DNA of 64,000 bases, taken from NCBI RefSeq assembly GCF_943734655.1, contig NC_071355.1:93875449-93939448 (forward strand), given 5' to 3'. The translations under genes were made by a program, and so were the position numbers. The notes beneath the pieces were generated by a model. That model had not been told where the DNA came from, did not search any database, and saw only the letters and a list, made by a program, of their open reading frames with translations. Shown here piece by piece: positions 1 to 11,859 of this stretch. Within the stretch, counting starts at the first letter, position 1. Every line of letters starts with the position of its first letter. The DNA is from Sabethes cyaneus (Eukaryota; Arthropoda; Insecta; Diptera; Culicidae).

Positions 1-1901
1 TGTCGTCCCCGTGTAATTGAAAAGCAACAACCGTCCTTTAAGTTTTAATTCTACCGCACACCTTTATGACACGCTTGATTGATTTTAGTGGCCGGAAGAA
101 AACCCCTCTCATAAAACGAATCTTCATTACAATTACTAAACTCCCATGTTATCTTAATTAATTTGCTCAGACTCTGCGCACGGACCTCATCATCCCAGCA
201 TCATCGCTTGCGCTCCCGCCTGTCGGGCAAACAGGAAAAGAAGTCGTTTACCGCTCCAACAGACACTGACGAAGGAATTCAACACCGGGAAATAGGGCGA
301 ACGGAGAGAAAGTCATTAAGAGAAGCCATCTTCTTTTTTTACTCATTAACTGAATAGCCGGTTAATTTAAACTAATGAAATTCAAATCTTAGCAAGTTTG
401 GGGCCCCCGGTGTATCATTTTTTGCCACAAAGCATGTTGATGGCCTTGCCGCACGTGAGCGCAGCCCGCAGAGCCATTGTTTGCGTTTGATGGTGATGCT
501 CCGCCAGGAATTTCCACGGTTTTGTTGTTGCCTCACACCTTGCCGGAAAAGCGACAATTTTCCCCGTATGCCTGACTGACCGGGCGTCATCTCGGTGCGT
601 TGCTGTCTGCTTTGCTACCCTCGAGTTTCCGCTTTTGGGCCGACCCAGCAAGAAGCAATGCAAGGGCGAAATGATGCACGCAAAGACGACAAACAGCATA
701 ATATTTACCGACATCATCCCCTTCACCTGCGCGAGACAAACGCCCTGTTGGCTGGCTAGTATGTAGGTAGACCGAGTCCCGTCCCGCAGCCGGCAAACGA
801 AATCCGAAGGGTAGAGAAGCAGGCAAGGGAGCGAGACCGTGTGCTGAGAGGGATTTTTTCTTGCTGCTGTGTATCGTTGTGTTGTTGGACAGAACATTTT
901 TCCCTCTACCTATATGCACGTAGCGCAGCTTTTCCTGCCGTTTGCTGGTCGTAGTCGTAGTTGCAGTCTCATACAGCAGCCGCCACTACTGAACCATGCA
1001 CAAAGAGAGAAAGAGTGCATTCGAAGGAAAATAAAAAAGCATAAGCATAAAGCGGTCCACCGTGTCACTGTAAGCAATGTTGTTGGGCGCAGCATAAGCG
1101 CTGATCATTTATAGATTTGTAGATGTTGGCAGCATTCAAACGGAGCCCTCTATCCGGACGATATGCTAAAGTCAGCAAATGTTCGACGGTGTGGCATGTT
1201 GTGACGCGCAGGTAGGGTGGTGTGAGTGTGAACGCGGGTTTAAGCTCTTGCTATGTGCGTGTGTTGCTTATGCTTATGACTTGTGTGTAGATGTGTGACT
1301 TATGTTTATGCTCGCTATTTGAACGCCGATGTTCAACTCATGCACGATGGGGCTTTCATTGAATACTTTGCGGAGAATGAGAGAACGGGAGAGAGAGCAA
1401 AAAAAAATGAGTTGATGCCAGGAGTCTGGTCTGGGTAGAAATGCAATAGGTACGAAGTGTGTGGTGCCGCCGCAGGCTAAAGTGTCGTCGCAGCCGCAAC
1501 TTTGATACTAGTGTTGATCGAGTGGTGTGAGTGTGTGTACAGTTTTTCGATCAGAGCAGAGAACGGGCAGGAAAAATAAGTACTGCCAACTTTTAAATTT
1601 ATAATTTGCAATTTGTGAGATCTGTGCTCCTGTGTAGACTGTTTTTGCTGGGACATATGTTTCCAATGTTGTTTGTTTGTCATGTTGGCTCTCGAATGGA
1701 GTGTTGCGGAAAGGATAAGTGTTAAATTGGCAAAGTTTTCGACTTTCTGATTGCGGATTCCTGCCACTTCAGTGGAGTATGTTTATAAATTCATTAAACC
1801 TCTATCCGCGTTGTAGTGTTTGTAGACGTGATACTGACTGTGTATTTTCCATTCTCTCTCGCACTTTTCCACAGATCTTGTGCCTGGCAGTGCGTCTCAA
1901 A
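1..1901 (+). promoter_or_regulatory. 5' flank and probable 5' UTR of the large nuclear-protein gene
   Basis: No open frame here looks like a protein. The stretch is of mixed composition, with short GT-rich patches near 1200-1310 and 1520-1540. A pyrimidine-rich tract ending in CCACAG at 1865-1874 is a good splice acceptor 27 bases before the chosen start codon, so the start exon is probably joined to a non-coding exon further upstream. The promoter cannot be placed from sequence alone. The frame of exon 1 stays open upstream to an ATG at 1719, but the residues encoded there lack the charged composition of the protein and cross the probable acceptor, so I treat them as UTR or intron. Confidence 0.4.
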
Positions 1902-4900
1902 ATGGCAACCCGTGAAAAGAAGCCCAGATCAGTGAATTCAGACTCTCCCACCCCGTCCCTCGGCGGCGGCAGCGACTCAGCGCCTTCGACACCAACAAGC
2001 AAGGGTAAAGGTAGTCGCGCATCCTTGAGCAGGCAGAAGCCGAAACAATTGGTGAACGCAAATGAGGATTCCATTCAATCAACAGATGATATTACTGATA
2101 TGACATCCGCCGACACAGCAAATTCAACTGCTGTCAGATCAAGCAGCAGCAGCAGCAGTAGAACCACACGAGCCACAAAAGATGAACCTACGGAGCAAAC
2201 CAGTGCTTCGAAGGAAAAGGAAAAAGATGAAGTTAAAGAATCGAAGGATTCGAAACCGGGCGCAAGCAAAACGGCAGCGAAGAAAAAGAAGCCAGCCCGT
2301 GCGGGCGGCAGTCAGGTTAAAACTTCTGTCACTGCACTAAAGAAAGCCACTTTAATGAAAAGAAAAACTAAGCCTATTGTGGGCAAACCAGTACTAGGTA
2401 AGAAGGTCATTGCACGTAAACAAATAAATGCCAAAGGCAAAAAGGAAGTGACCGTGACCGTGAAAGAAGAAGATAGCAAAAACACCAGTCTGCGCAACGG
2501 GAAACCCCGTGCCACCGACAGTCCATCATCGAAGCGCAAATCGGTCACCCCAAAGGATAAATCTCCAAAAGATTCCACAACAGAACCACTCACTGCGGTG
2601 AAAATAGAGCGCCGTCGATCGGATTCCGTTTCAAAATGCTCAGACATAACCGATACCAGCATATTCGATACGTCCTTCTGCAAGGAAGAGGACGATAAGA
2701 AAGACGACACCAGCCTGTCGGAGCTGAAACGTGAAATTTTGGAGGAAAACGAAACAAAAACCAAAATTCTTGACAAAATGGCAGAAGCGTTCAACGAGCG
2801 AAAGACACCGACCGTACCGTTGTCCAAGGACGAGAAAGCTGTTCGTCGCAGTGCCCGGCAGCGGAAAAGTACCGGCCGGGATAAGGAAGATTTTGTGGCT
2901 CCCAAAATAAAGGCACCGGTCGAAATTAAAGCGGAACCAATGGACACCGATGACGCAACGCCGGCTCCGTTGAGTATCGACACGGAACCATCGTTAAAGG
3001 AGACGCCTAGTAGTGAATTGGAAAAGGACTCCTCATTGAGTCCGGAGCTTATAAGTGAAGGTGTATCCGAAATAAGCGTGAAAGAATTCTACAGTGAGCC
3101 CGCTTTTTTGGAAAATAATCTAGGAATTGAAAAGGACCCTAAATTGGGGGAAATTGTGCAAGTCCAAGAGAAAATAAAATTGGATAAAGAAAGTGAAAGT
3201 GCAGTGACTGCCAATGGCAGTACATCGGTTAAAAGCGATACTCAATCGGTTGTGATTAAACAGGAAAAAATTGAACCCGAAGATATCAAGGAGGAAAATA
3301 CGGATAGTGCAGTGTTAAATAGTGAACTGATGGAAGTTGATAGGCTGAGGGAAATTATCGGAATCGTAGGAAGCAGTGAAAGTCAAAGTAAAATTCCACC
3401 CATTGTAGTGATTCCGAATTATGCCAGTTCTGGTAATGAATCGCCCCTTTCGGACGGTTCCAATGATAAAGACTCCCTGTTTGGTACAGGTAGTAAAGTG
3501 GATAGTATACTGAAGAAATTAGACTCTCGCTCGGATTCCGATGGGGAACGATCAGGAAAACAAAATACTCAAAAATCTAAATCTTCGGTAAAGGAACCGA
3601 AACCGAAAGCTCGCAGTTTAAAGGACAAGGGAAAAGAAGACGAAAAGATGAAAGAGGAAAAACTGCGCCAAGAAAAGCTTCGCGTTGAGGAAAAAGTGCG
3701 CGAAGAAAAACTTCGTGCCGAACGACTTAACCAGGAAAAACAGAAAAAAATAGAAGAGGCACCGCTCAGCGATAGCACAGGCAAGCAGGAGCAAAATGTA
3801 AACAAATCACCCCCTGCGACAACAATAGAGCCAGTTGGTAAGCAAAATAGTCCTAAGCATACGAGTGACATTGTTTCGGTTGTGGAGAAAATAATTCCTT
3901 CGACAACCGTCACAACACTCAGCCTTACTTCAGCTGATTCACATTTAGTACTTTCGGTTACCTCGTCAGAGTCGATTGATTTTGCCGAGCAAACCGTAAA
4001 CGATACGCCCAAGGTTGAACCAATCGTAACCAATACGATTACTTTAGAGAATCTTCCCGCCATCACCCTTCTGAAAAAAGATCCCAATCAGACCCTGGTG
4101 GATGACAGCAATGTCGAGCCCGTTCAATTGAAAGCTGAACTAGAAATTGTTCCCCTCAAAGAAATGGTGGTGGCTAAGGAAGAAAAACTAGTTGAAAAGG
4201 AACACGAGCCATCGGTTTGTATTGTTCCAAAGGGCGAACAAATGGTTGTGCCTGCAAAGACAGTCACAGCTGAAGAAAACAAATCCTCTCTTAGCATTAT
4301 CACTGTACAGACTGAACAGGGTTCTACTAATACTGCTATTTTCAAAGAAATTTCGGCAGAAAAACCAGAAGTAAATGCACTAGAAGCGGTTGAAAATCGC
4401 GAAACTATCAAAGAAGTTCCGCAAAAGAACGTATCAAAGACTGTTGAAGTAAGCTCGCTTAGCGTGACTGAAGTGCTTCCAGTGGCTGATTCCGCTGAAC
4501 ATGCGGACATCGCATCGTTGGCCGAGCCCGAAGACGAATTGGACGATATTGCTAAGCAAAAGGAGTCCCACTTCAAACATTTGGGATTACTTACCCTTCA
4601 GGCTGCCAGCGCTGAAAAACAACGGCGAAAGGAGCTTGGCCTTCAGAAACCATCCGGAGGCTCAGGAAGTGGATACAGCTCATCTTCCAGCAGCGGTGGA
4701 GGAAAGAGCAGCGGTAAACAAAGCCGAAATTCTGAATCCACCGGAACCCTAAAAACTGTGATAAAACTTAATCGAGGTGAAAAGCGCAAACCACGACTGC
4801 CGTTGAAAATGACACTGCAGAAGGGGAAAGGCAAGGGCGCCGAAAAGGATGCCAACGGCGGAGGCGGAAATGGAGAGACAGCGTTCTACATCATTCACAA

Positions 4901-4904
4901 TGAG
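1902..4904 (+). CDS. Exon 1 (first coding) of a large Lys/Ser/Glu-rich nuclear protein
   Basis: This exon encodes residues 1-1001 in one uninterrupted frame. The start is chosen at 1902 because the context CAAAATGG is a good insect start, composition changes sharply there, and a splice acceptor lies just upstream. The protein begins MATREKKPRS and is basic, Ser/Thr-rich and low in hydrophobics, typical of a disordered nuclear or chromatin-associated protein. Visible pieces: a poly-Ser run near residue 81; very basic stretches around 124-190; psi-K-x-E SUMO-type motifs (VKIE about 233, IKAE about 340, IKQE about 451, IKEE about 461); a long charged Lys/Glu/Arg helix, probably coiled coil, at about 575-620; and a conserved-looking block HFKHLGLLTLQAASAEKQ around 890. 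It ends GAG|GTGAGA, a strong donor at 4905, phase 0. Reading past the donor adds 42 residues and then a stop. The function is not recognised; a role in chromatin or transcription is inference from composition. Confidence 0.88.
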
Positions 4905-5063
4905 GTGAGAAGATACATGGGGAATTTATTGCTTTTTCCTTTTCTTCACATCCCCACGCAGTACAATACTGGTATTGTTCGACGTAATAAAGTGGGATGC
5001 TATTTACCTGTTGCGTTGTGGCCGTTAGCATAGTTCATGATTCGGTCTTCTCCACGTTTTCAG

Positions 5064-5148
5064 AGTGATCATCAAAATCAATCGATGCCAGACGCGACAG
5101 GAGCGACGCAGCAAGTACGAAAAGCGCACAGCCGTTCCCACACCACCG
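5064..5148 (+). CDS. Exon 2, 85 bp, of the large nuclear protein
   Basis: A pyrimidine-rich acceptor (ACGTTTTCAG) ends at 5063 and the donor CG|GTAAGT starts at 5149. Intron 1 is only 159 bp. Entering in phase 0 from exon 1 the exon reads SDHQNQSMPDATGATQ and so on for 28 codons. It leaves in phase 1, which matches exon 3, where the split Asp codon G|AT restores DGVTLTEVV. The three-way phase agreement supports the call. Another frame of the same 85 bases also reads open (VIIKINRCQTRQERRSKYEK and on) and looks protein-like, but it fits neither flanking phase. Confidence 0.7.
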
Positions 5149-6650
5149 GTAAGTGTTTCTTTGCAAAGATTTTCCACAGCTGGGGGGGTTCGTTCGTTTT
5201 CTTGTAAGACAGTGGGCGTAAGGGCGAGCGATAATTAAAACAGAACGGTAGTCATTTATCAGCGGTATCAACAATCTGGGTTCTTTCCGGTTTTCCAGCT
5301 ACTGTCGGGGTTGGTTTCTTTCACCTGTTTTAAGATATGTTATCCTAGGGAAACTGTGCTAGTCAATAAACCGACCGCGTCATTGGTGGTACCACGCAAT
5401 CGTTAGTCTAATAGGATTCTACAACTCTTGAATGCGGATAGCTTAGTTTAACCCGCTCACTGCGTTTCAACATGCAGAAGAAAAGTTTCAGTTTTTTATA
5501 CAGGATTACCGATTGTAATAAGTCCAAATAAAATATTTCTGAAACAACTTAAAAATATTTCAAATAGAAATCAAAAATAACATTTTTAAAGTAACAGTGT
5601 TGAATGGTTTCAAACAGTTATTTTCCATTCAGATAAAAATAAATATTTTAATTTCAACCGTACATTTCAGTACAAAACAAACAAATTTTGACGCGGAACA
5701 ACTATGTTATTGTTGAAGAAGTCACATTTTTTCTCAAGCAAAATTTAAGAGTTTGAAACTTTAAGAATCTTAGTTTATTTATATAGATTATAGAAGTAAC
5801 ACAAGACAAATCCGGAGTGATTTGCGAATAGGGTGCAACCCGCAAAATGTATACAATGAGAAATATCACTGAGATAATTTTCAAGTCATAATTTAAATAA
5901 AAGTGAGAAAAATCGAGTTTAAAGGCAGGAATTGGTGTAGAATAAAACAATCTCCTCACTTTTCTAGTTGAGCCCCTTGAAATAAGCCTTAAAGCATTTT
6001 GACAATGAGAGTCGCCCGGTGCTGTTTCGCCTGTTTACATGCGCCTGCGTTTTGAAAACAACGTAGTTTTGCTCTTTACTATCGCCTGTTTACTATACAA
6101 TTTGCAAATGAGCCTGTTAGTTCATAACCAAGAAAACGGATAAACTGCAAATTGTCTTTTGTGTTGGTTAAGCACTTCTATCGTCCATCACTAAATACTT
6201 TTTTTTAAATAATTCTATCGATTACTACAGAAGAAATGAAACTTGCCATGGATATTAACAATCTGTTCAACGCTGATGGTATAATAAAACGATTTGTTTA
6301 CATTTTGCTAGTTGCAAATCACTCACCGAAAATAACAAATACTCCGGTGCTGATTGAGTTCATTGTTGTTACATTTTTCTTAAGACATACCAAAATATAA
6401 AAATATAAAAATAAAATTATAATTGGATGATAAAACTTAAAAATTTGATTAAAAAGTTCAATGCGCACAAGACCAACGGTAATCCAAGATGATTTTCTTG
6501 CTATTTTTAAAAACTTTGGATTTTTCTCTATGGACTTACTAGTAATCCATTGAAAGAGTAATTTCCAATTTTCGATTTGTAGAAAACTGTGACCGAATTG
6601 GTTCAACGAGGTTAACTTAACAAATTTTAAAATAAAAAACCTGATTTAAT

Positions 6651-8529
6651 CCACCTAGTGGTGAAAGGAACCTTTGTTATACGATCTTACTTGCTATTTG
6701 AGATAGAAATCGACACGTTTGGCTTACATGAAATTTTTGGAAATTGAATAAGTTTACAAAATTTGAACCAAATAGAAGCACTTATAAATTTTGATTGTTC
6801 CTTTTCTCATGAAATTGCTGAGTAAGTTGTTACTAATGAGGGTAAGTGCAAGTAAAAGTAAGTTGTAAGATGAAATATTTTTCTTTAACATATACATTGA
6901 GTAGTAAAGGTCTAGTTTATAAGTTTTTGAATTATGCGTAATTTTCTGTAATGCCAAATAGATCAAATAGATTCACAACAATAAAATTTTCTTGAATAAA
7001 TTTCATCAATTTTTATTAACTTTTGGTTACTCACGCTGTTGTATTTTGTACAACATGTGTTTTTGAATGCCATATTGTTATAAAGTTACAAATCGTATAT
7101 TAAGTATATACTAACGTATATTCTTCAGTAAACTTGTTATGAGCAAAATGTCAGCATTATTTAATGCACTAATACTTTAAATTGTTAGGAAACAAGATTA
7201 GCATAAACCGACATCACCGAAACGAAGCAAGTAGCATGTGAGGTGTACCGCAATTGACCCAACTGGAATTTGCTCTCGTTTCTTCATATGGAAAAAATGA
7301 TGTCTGTATGCAGCAAAACTGCCAGCAAATGTAAAATGTTTAAGATGTATCCGTCTGTTGGTAGTCGAGTAATTCGGGGTCAAAATCAGGGTATTTTTCA
7401 CAATCAAAGTCCTACAGTTCCTAAACAAGCAAATATAGAGGTATACTAAATTCAGCAAAGTTATGTATTTTTATTATTTGTACAACTTTGTAATACATGA
7501 AAAAGTTATACAATAATTACAAAAAGAGTTAGAATAGAAAAACTGACTTTACCAATTCATATACAATAAATAAGATTTTTCTATCTTCACTGAAGAGATA
7601 GAAGGTTACTGTCTTGAGCCAAATTTCTTGCAATAATATGCTCTAAAAGTTTGCAGAACACATCAATGTGTTATATTGAAACTAAAGGACAATAATTTTT
7701 TTATTTCACTTTTAGGGGGATTAATCAAAATTCAAATTCTACCAGACAATAGAGCTTTCAATTTTAAGAAACTCTTCCAAAGGTTTAATAAACTTAAAAC
7801 TAAGTTTTCTTAGTCAAAACTCTAGTGCGCACGTTTTCTTTGGTTTTGGGCTAATGTGCGCGCAAGTAACCGTGTTACAAAAGTTGGCGCGAGTGTTCGA
7901 GGGTTAATATCTTTTGACCGGTAAAACCAACTCTTATGAAATTTTGCATATATATTCGTAGTGTGAAAAGTTCTCGTTTGATATTAAAATGATTGAAATT
8001 AGGTAAATCATCTTGGTTAAAATCATTATAAATTATTGTTAATTTTGGTGTGGTGTATTCGATTGCTCATAACTTTCACATTAAACGTCCAATCAAAAAA
8101 CCATTCAATAGTGATCTATCCGGCTATATTACCTGCCAAATGAAACTAATAGCGTGTAAATCGGTTTGGCCATCTCTGAGAAACAGGCGTTCATTTGTAC
8201 ATAGTCAAAACAGGTTTTTCAAGGCTAACTTTTAAACTGCTTGTCTGTTTTCAATAAAACTTAGCAAAATGTTTAGTAATAGTAAGAGCTTTCGTTTGGT
8301 ACTAAGATTGTTAAAATTGGTTGCGTGGTTCCGGAGAAAACCGTGTCACGTAGTTTTCACATTTTTGCTTATAACTTTCAAACGAAAAGTCAGACTACGA
8401 AACAATTCAATAGTGATATACTAGGCAATAATACCTTTCAAACAAAAGTAATAGCGGTCGAATCGGTTCAGCCATCTCCGAGTAACAGGCGATAGAAAAT
8501 TCGGAGCGAACACACATACACACATACAC

Positions 8530-8560
<31 letters not shown>

Positions 8561-8681
8561 GACATTGCTCAGTTCGTCGAACCCTATCGATTGGTATATG
8601 TGACTCGGCCCTCCGGGCCTTGGATCAATTTCGTGTTTTTCGACCAATTTCTAAACCTTTGTTATATAGTATAACAAAGGT
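6651..8681 (-). repeat. Dispersed-repeat-like block bounded by inverted ACCTTTGTTATA motifs
   Basis: The motif ACCTTTGTTATAC occurs at about 6670. At the other end, 8654-8681, a palindrome contains ACCTTTGTTATA and its reverse complement TATAACAAAGGT. Between them lie AT-rich DNA, a pair of diverged direct repeats (about 8065-8190 and 8371-8492, both with AACTTTCA, CAATAGTGAT, AATCGGTT and CCATCTC-GAG motifs), and an AC-rich microsatellite. The 3' part (CAGACATTGCTCAGTTCGTC and on) resembles a repeat I associate with mosquito genomes. No coding capacity was seen. Boundaries and class are uncertain. Confidence 0.4.
8510..8560. repeat. AC-rich microsatellite
   Basis: An interrupted (AC)n/(ACAT)n tract inside the repeat block at 6651-8681. 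It is part of that family's body, not an independent feature. Confidence 0.85.
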
Positions 8682-9419
8682 AAAAACAATAATCCTAAAA
8701 GCAATTGATCTATTTTTAATTTGACTGAAAAATTGACTCGGTTATCTTTCGGATACGATTATTCGCAATGAAAGAAAATTATAAAAAAAAATAAATCAAC
8801 AACTTCAATATTATACCTAACAAAAAGCTAAACAATGGCATAAACATTTTTTATAGCCAAATCGACTAGATTATTTGCAGGTTTAACAATCCGCAGAGAA
8901 ACTCTAAATTTGTATAGAAATTTCTGATTTTATGGGGCTGAATCAATAATCGTGAATATTTTATGAAATCCAAAAGCCGAACACTATGAAATTTTTTTCC
9001 TTAAACATTTACACGAACAAGATTTAATTATACACGAGAAAATTATTGTAAGAAAGAAATTTTTTGCTTAATGAAGGAGAGTGAATAACTGTAGCATTTT
9101 ATGATATTCACTAGAACTCCTTTTTACCTACATATTTATCCTGATGCGATGACCTTTCATTTCACTTGCGTAACAATGTTCCACCCACAAACTCGGTCCA
9201 TGGCTCCAATTTCTCGAATCCCACACTTTCCAAGTCTTGCTCCACTTGGTCCAACCATCAAGCACGCTGCGCACCTCTGCGTCTGGTGCCTACCGGATTT
9301 TAGGCTAACACCATTTTTCGGGGTTGTTGTCCGGCATTCTCACAACATGTTTCGCCTATTGTACCCTTCCAGCTTAAACGACTTTCTAGTTCGCCAAGGA
9401 ACTGCGCCAGTTAGTGTTT

Positions 9420-11660
9420 AATCCTTTTGCTCTATGCTTTTTGCTTTTCGAAAACGGCCAGTGCTTTCAAGTCCCCTTCGAGCATTGTCCACGTTTCGTG
9501 TCCGTAGAGCACTGCCGGTCTTATTAATGTTTTGTACAAGTAAATTTGGTACGGAGGTGAAGCTTATCGGACCTTAGGGTTTTGTGAAGTCCGTAGTAAG
9601 CACGACTTCCGGTCTGCGTATTTCTCTGCTGCAGTCGTTATCCGACGTTATCAATTACCCGAGGTACCTATACAAATTTCTTGGTTCCTTTTAATTCAGC
9701 CTTTACGTTTCAGTTTGATATACTGCTTAGCAGCCGTCTGAAATGTCCTTCTAACAACGTACAGATCGTTAGCGAAACAGATATATTGGCTAGATTTATT
9801 TAAGATCGTGCCCCGCATGTTAAACCCCGTACGTTTCGTAACACCTTCTAACGTGATGTGGAACAGGTGGCAGGAAATATCATCGCCTTATCGTGTTTCA
9901 AAGGGGTAACGCATCCGTAATCCTCACACAGCACTGTACACCATCCATAGTGGCCTTAATCAGTCCTGTCAGCTTCCCGGAAAAGCCGTTTTCGTCCATA
10001 ATTTTTCACAGCTCTCCACGGTCGATAGTATCGTAGGCGGCCTTGAAATCTATGAATAGATGGTGCGTAGGGACTTGGTATTCGCGACATTTTTGGAGGG
10101 TCTATCGCAACGCAAAGATTTGGTCCGCTGTCGATCGCCCGGCCGCAAAACCGGCTTGATAACTTCCCACGAATCTACTTGCTAGCGGCGATAGCCTCGG
10201 TACCAGTGTTCTTCAGCTCCATGTTCTTGAGCTGCGTGATGGTTTCCATCACTTCACATATTGTGGAAGTTGGCGCATAACCATCGTCCACCACACTGAT
10301 GTGGTCATTCCCACTGCTGTCTTAGTATTCCGTCTCCGCGTCATTCAGGTACACATTACAGTGCTACTTCCACCTTACGATCACCATCCGACAAGATCTC
10401 TTCGTTTTTATCCCGATATGGTTCGGATAGTGGCACAAAGCCTTTGTTTCTTGTTAAATTTAGGCTTATCCTAAGAACGATACAGCTGTTCTATGTTCGC
10501 GCTTTCCATTTCTTCCAGGCGACGCTTTTCGTCCCGCAAAAACTGGGTTTGCTATCTTCGTTTTTGTGTAAGTCGTTCCACGTTTTGACAGGTCCCCATG
10601 CTGGTTCATCGACGCCCGCCCTTATTCTTCTCATCTAACATCCTCTGGTACTCCACGTCGAACCAGTGACTCTTTTCAGCGAATCCAATGGCGCCTTCCG
10701 CTGTGCTGGTGTTAGCTGCTTTGTCGCTATCCCAGCAGTCCTCGAGAGGTATTTCGTTAAGCTCTCCCTCATCCGGTAATGCAGCCTCAAGCCTTTGCGC
10801 GTACTCAGTAGCGACTTCAGGTAACTTGAGGAATTCACGATTTTGCACCGTGGCAAGCAACGGTACTGAATGTTGGTAACAATGGAAAGTCTTTGGCGTA
10901 CTTAACCATCAAAAGGTAGTGGTCAAAATAGACGCCAGAATAGGTTCTATCGTCGATGATATCCGAGAAGTGTCTTCCATCAATCAAAACGTAGTCGATT
11001 TGAGAGTCCTTCTGTTGTGGTGATCTCCAAGTGTACCGAGGCAGTGGCGGAAGTGGATACTTCGTATTTTTGGAGTTGGTGAAGTCAATGAGTCAATGGC
11101 CGTTTTCATTCGTAAGCGGACGTGCGCTGAACTTTCCAAAAACCGGTATGAATTCCTCATCCTAGTCAACCTGAGCGTTGAGGTCTCTGATGACGATTTT
11201 GACGTCATTTCTTGGACAGTTGTTGTATTCACTCTCAAGCTGCGCTTAAAAGTGTCCTTATCATTCTCGTCACTTCCTGGGCTGTGGGCAGTACGCGTTG
11301 ATAATGCTAATATTGAAGAAACGGCCTTCAATTCTCAACTACCACTACCCAATCACATGCCACTACCCAATCACGCGCTTTTGCATGTCACCCATCATGA
11401 TAAAAGCTGTACCCAACTCTGTATATGGCCGCAGCTCTGGTAAATGGTGTATCCATTTCTATACGAATATACAATACCCAAGTAACAATTTGGGTTTTAT
11501 TGCACTTTTATTATGGCATTTAAGACCAAAATTGGTCTTGAAGACCAGCATAAGAGTACAATAAAACTCACATTGTTGCTTGGGTAGACCCCTTCCAGCA
11601 TACGTCTTGTCGGGCTACAATGTTGAAATTGCGGGTTCTCAACAAGTCCGAAAGGATACG
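9420..11660 (-). pseudogene. Decayed non-LTR retrotransposon (APE endonuclease plus reverse transcriptase), minus strand
   Basis: Read on the minus strand from about 11660 down, the endonuclease end is visible near 11030-10930 as SQIDYVLIDGRHFSDIID followed by a tyrosine and DHYLL, the QIDY/DH core of APE-type LINE endonucleases. A linker rich in charged residues follows (10860-10606: EYAQRLEAALPDEGELNEIP). Reverse-transcriptase remains appear at about 10080-9720, including FIDFKAAYDTID and a degenerate FANDL at the YADD position. Frameshifts and stops split the frame many times, so it is dead. A 108-bp palindromic MITE interrupts its 5' side at 11477-11584. The exact LINE clade is unresolved. 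Confidence 0.78.
11477..11584. mobile_element. 108-bp palindromic MITE with TA duplication
   Basis: The element starts CCCAAGTAACAATTTGGG and ends with the near reverse complement CACATTGTTGCTTGGG. TA lies directly on each side. The two halves pair almost end to end around a GACCAAAATTGGTC core. It has no coding capacity. A second copy of the same family lies at 59291-59394. It sits inside the minus-strand LINE remnant, so it inserted after that LINE. Confidence 0.8.
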
Positions 11661-11859
11661 GGTACTTCTCAGAAAATTGAGAGACTTGTAGTTCCATTAT
11701 CATTAGTCCTTTTTCGTTGCTTTGGTCTATGCCGTTTGTTTCAGTCCGTATTCACATTATCAGTACTTAGAAATCTCATATTCAATTTATACAATACGCC
11801 TGAAGTGATGCAATATACTGCTCATTCTTTGCTGTTTCTAGTACAGATGAAATGAACTC

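Noticed and set aside
1719..1901. Upstream in-frame ATG extending exon 1 by 61 residues
   Set aside because: The residues are hydrophobic and cysteine-containing, unlike the protein. A splice acceptor lies between this ATG and the chosen start, and the chosen start has a better context.
2312..4576. Long minus-strand Ser/Phe-rich open frames opposite exon 1
   Set aside because: They mirror the Lys/Glu-rich codons of exon 1 (AAG/GAA read as CTT/TTC). They have no splice or start context of their own.
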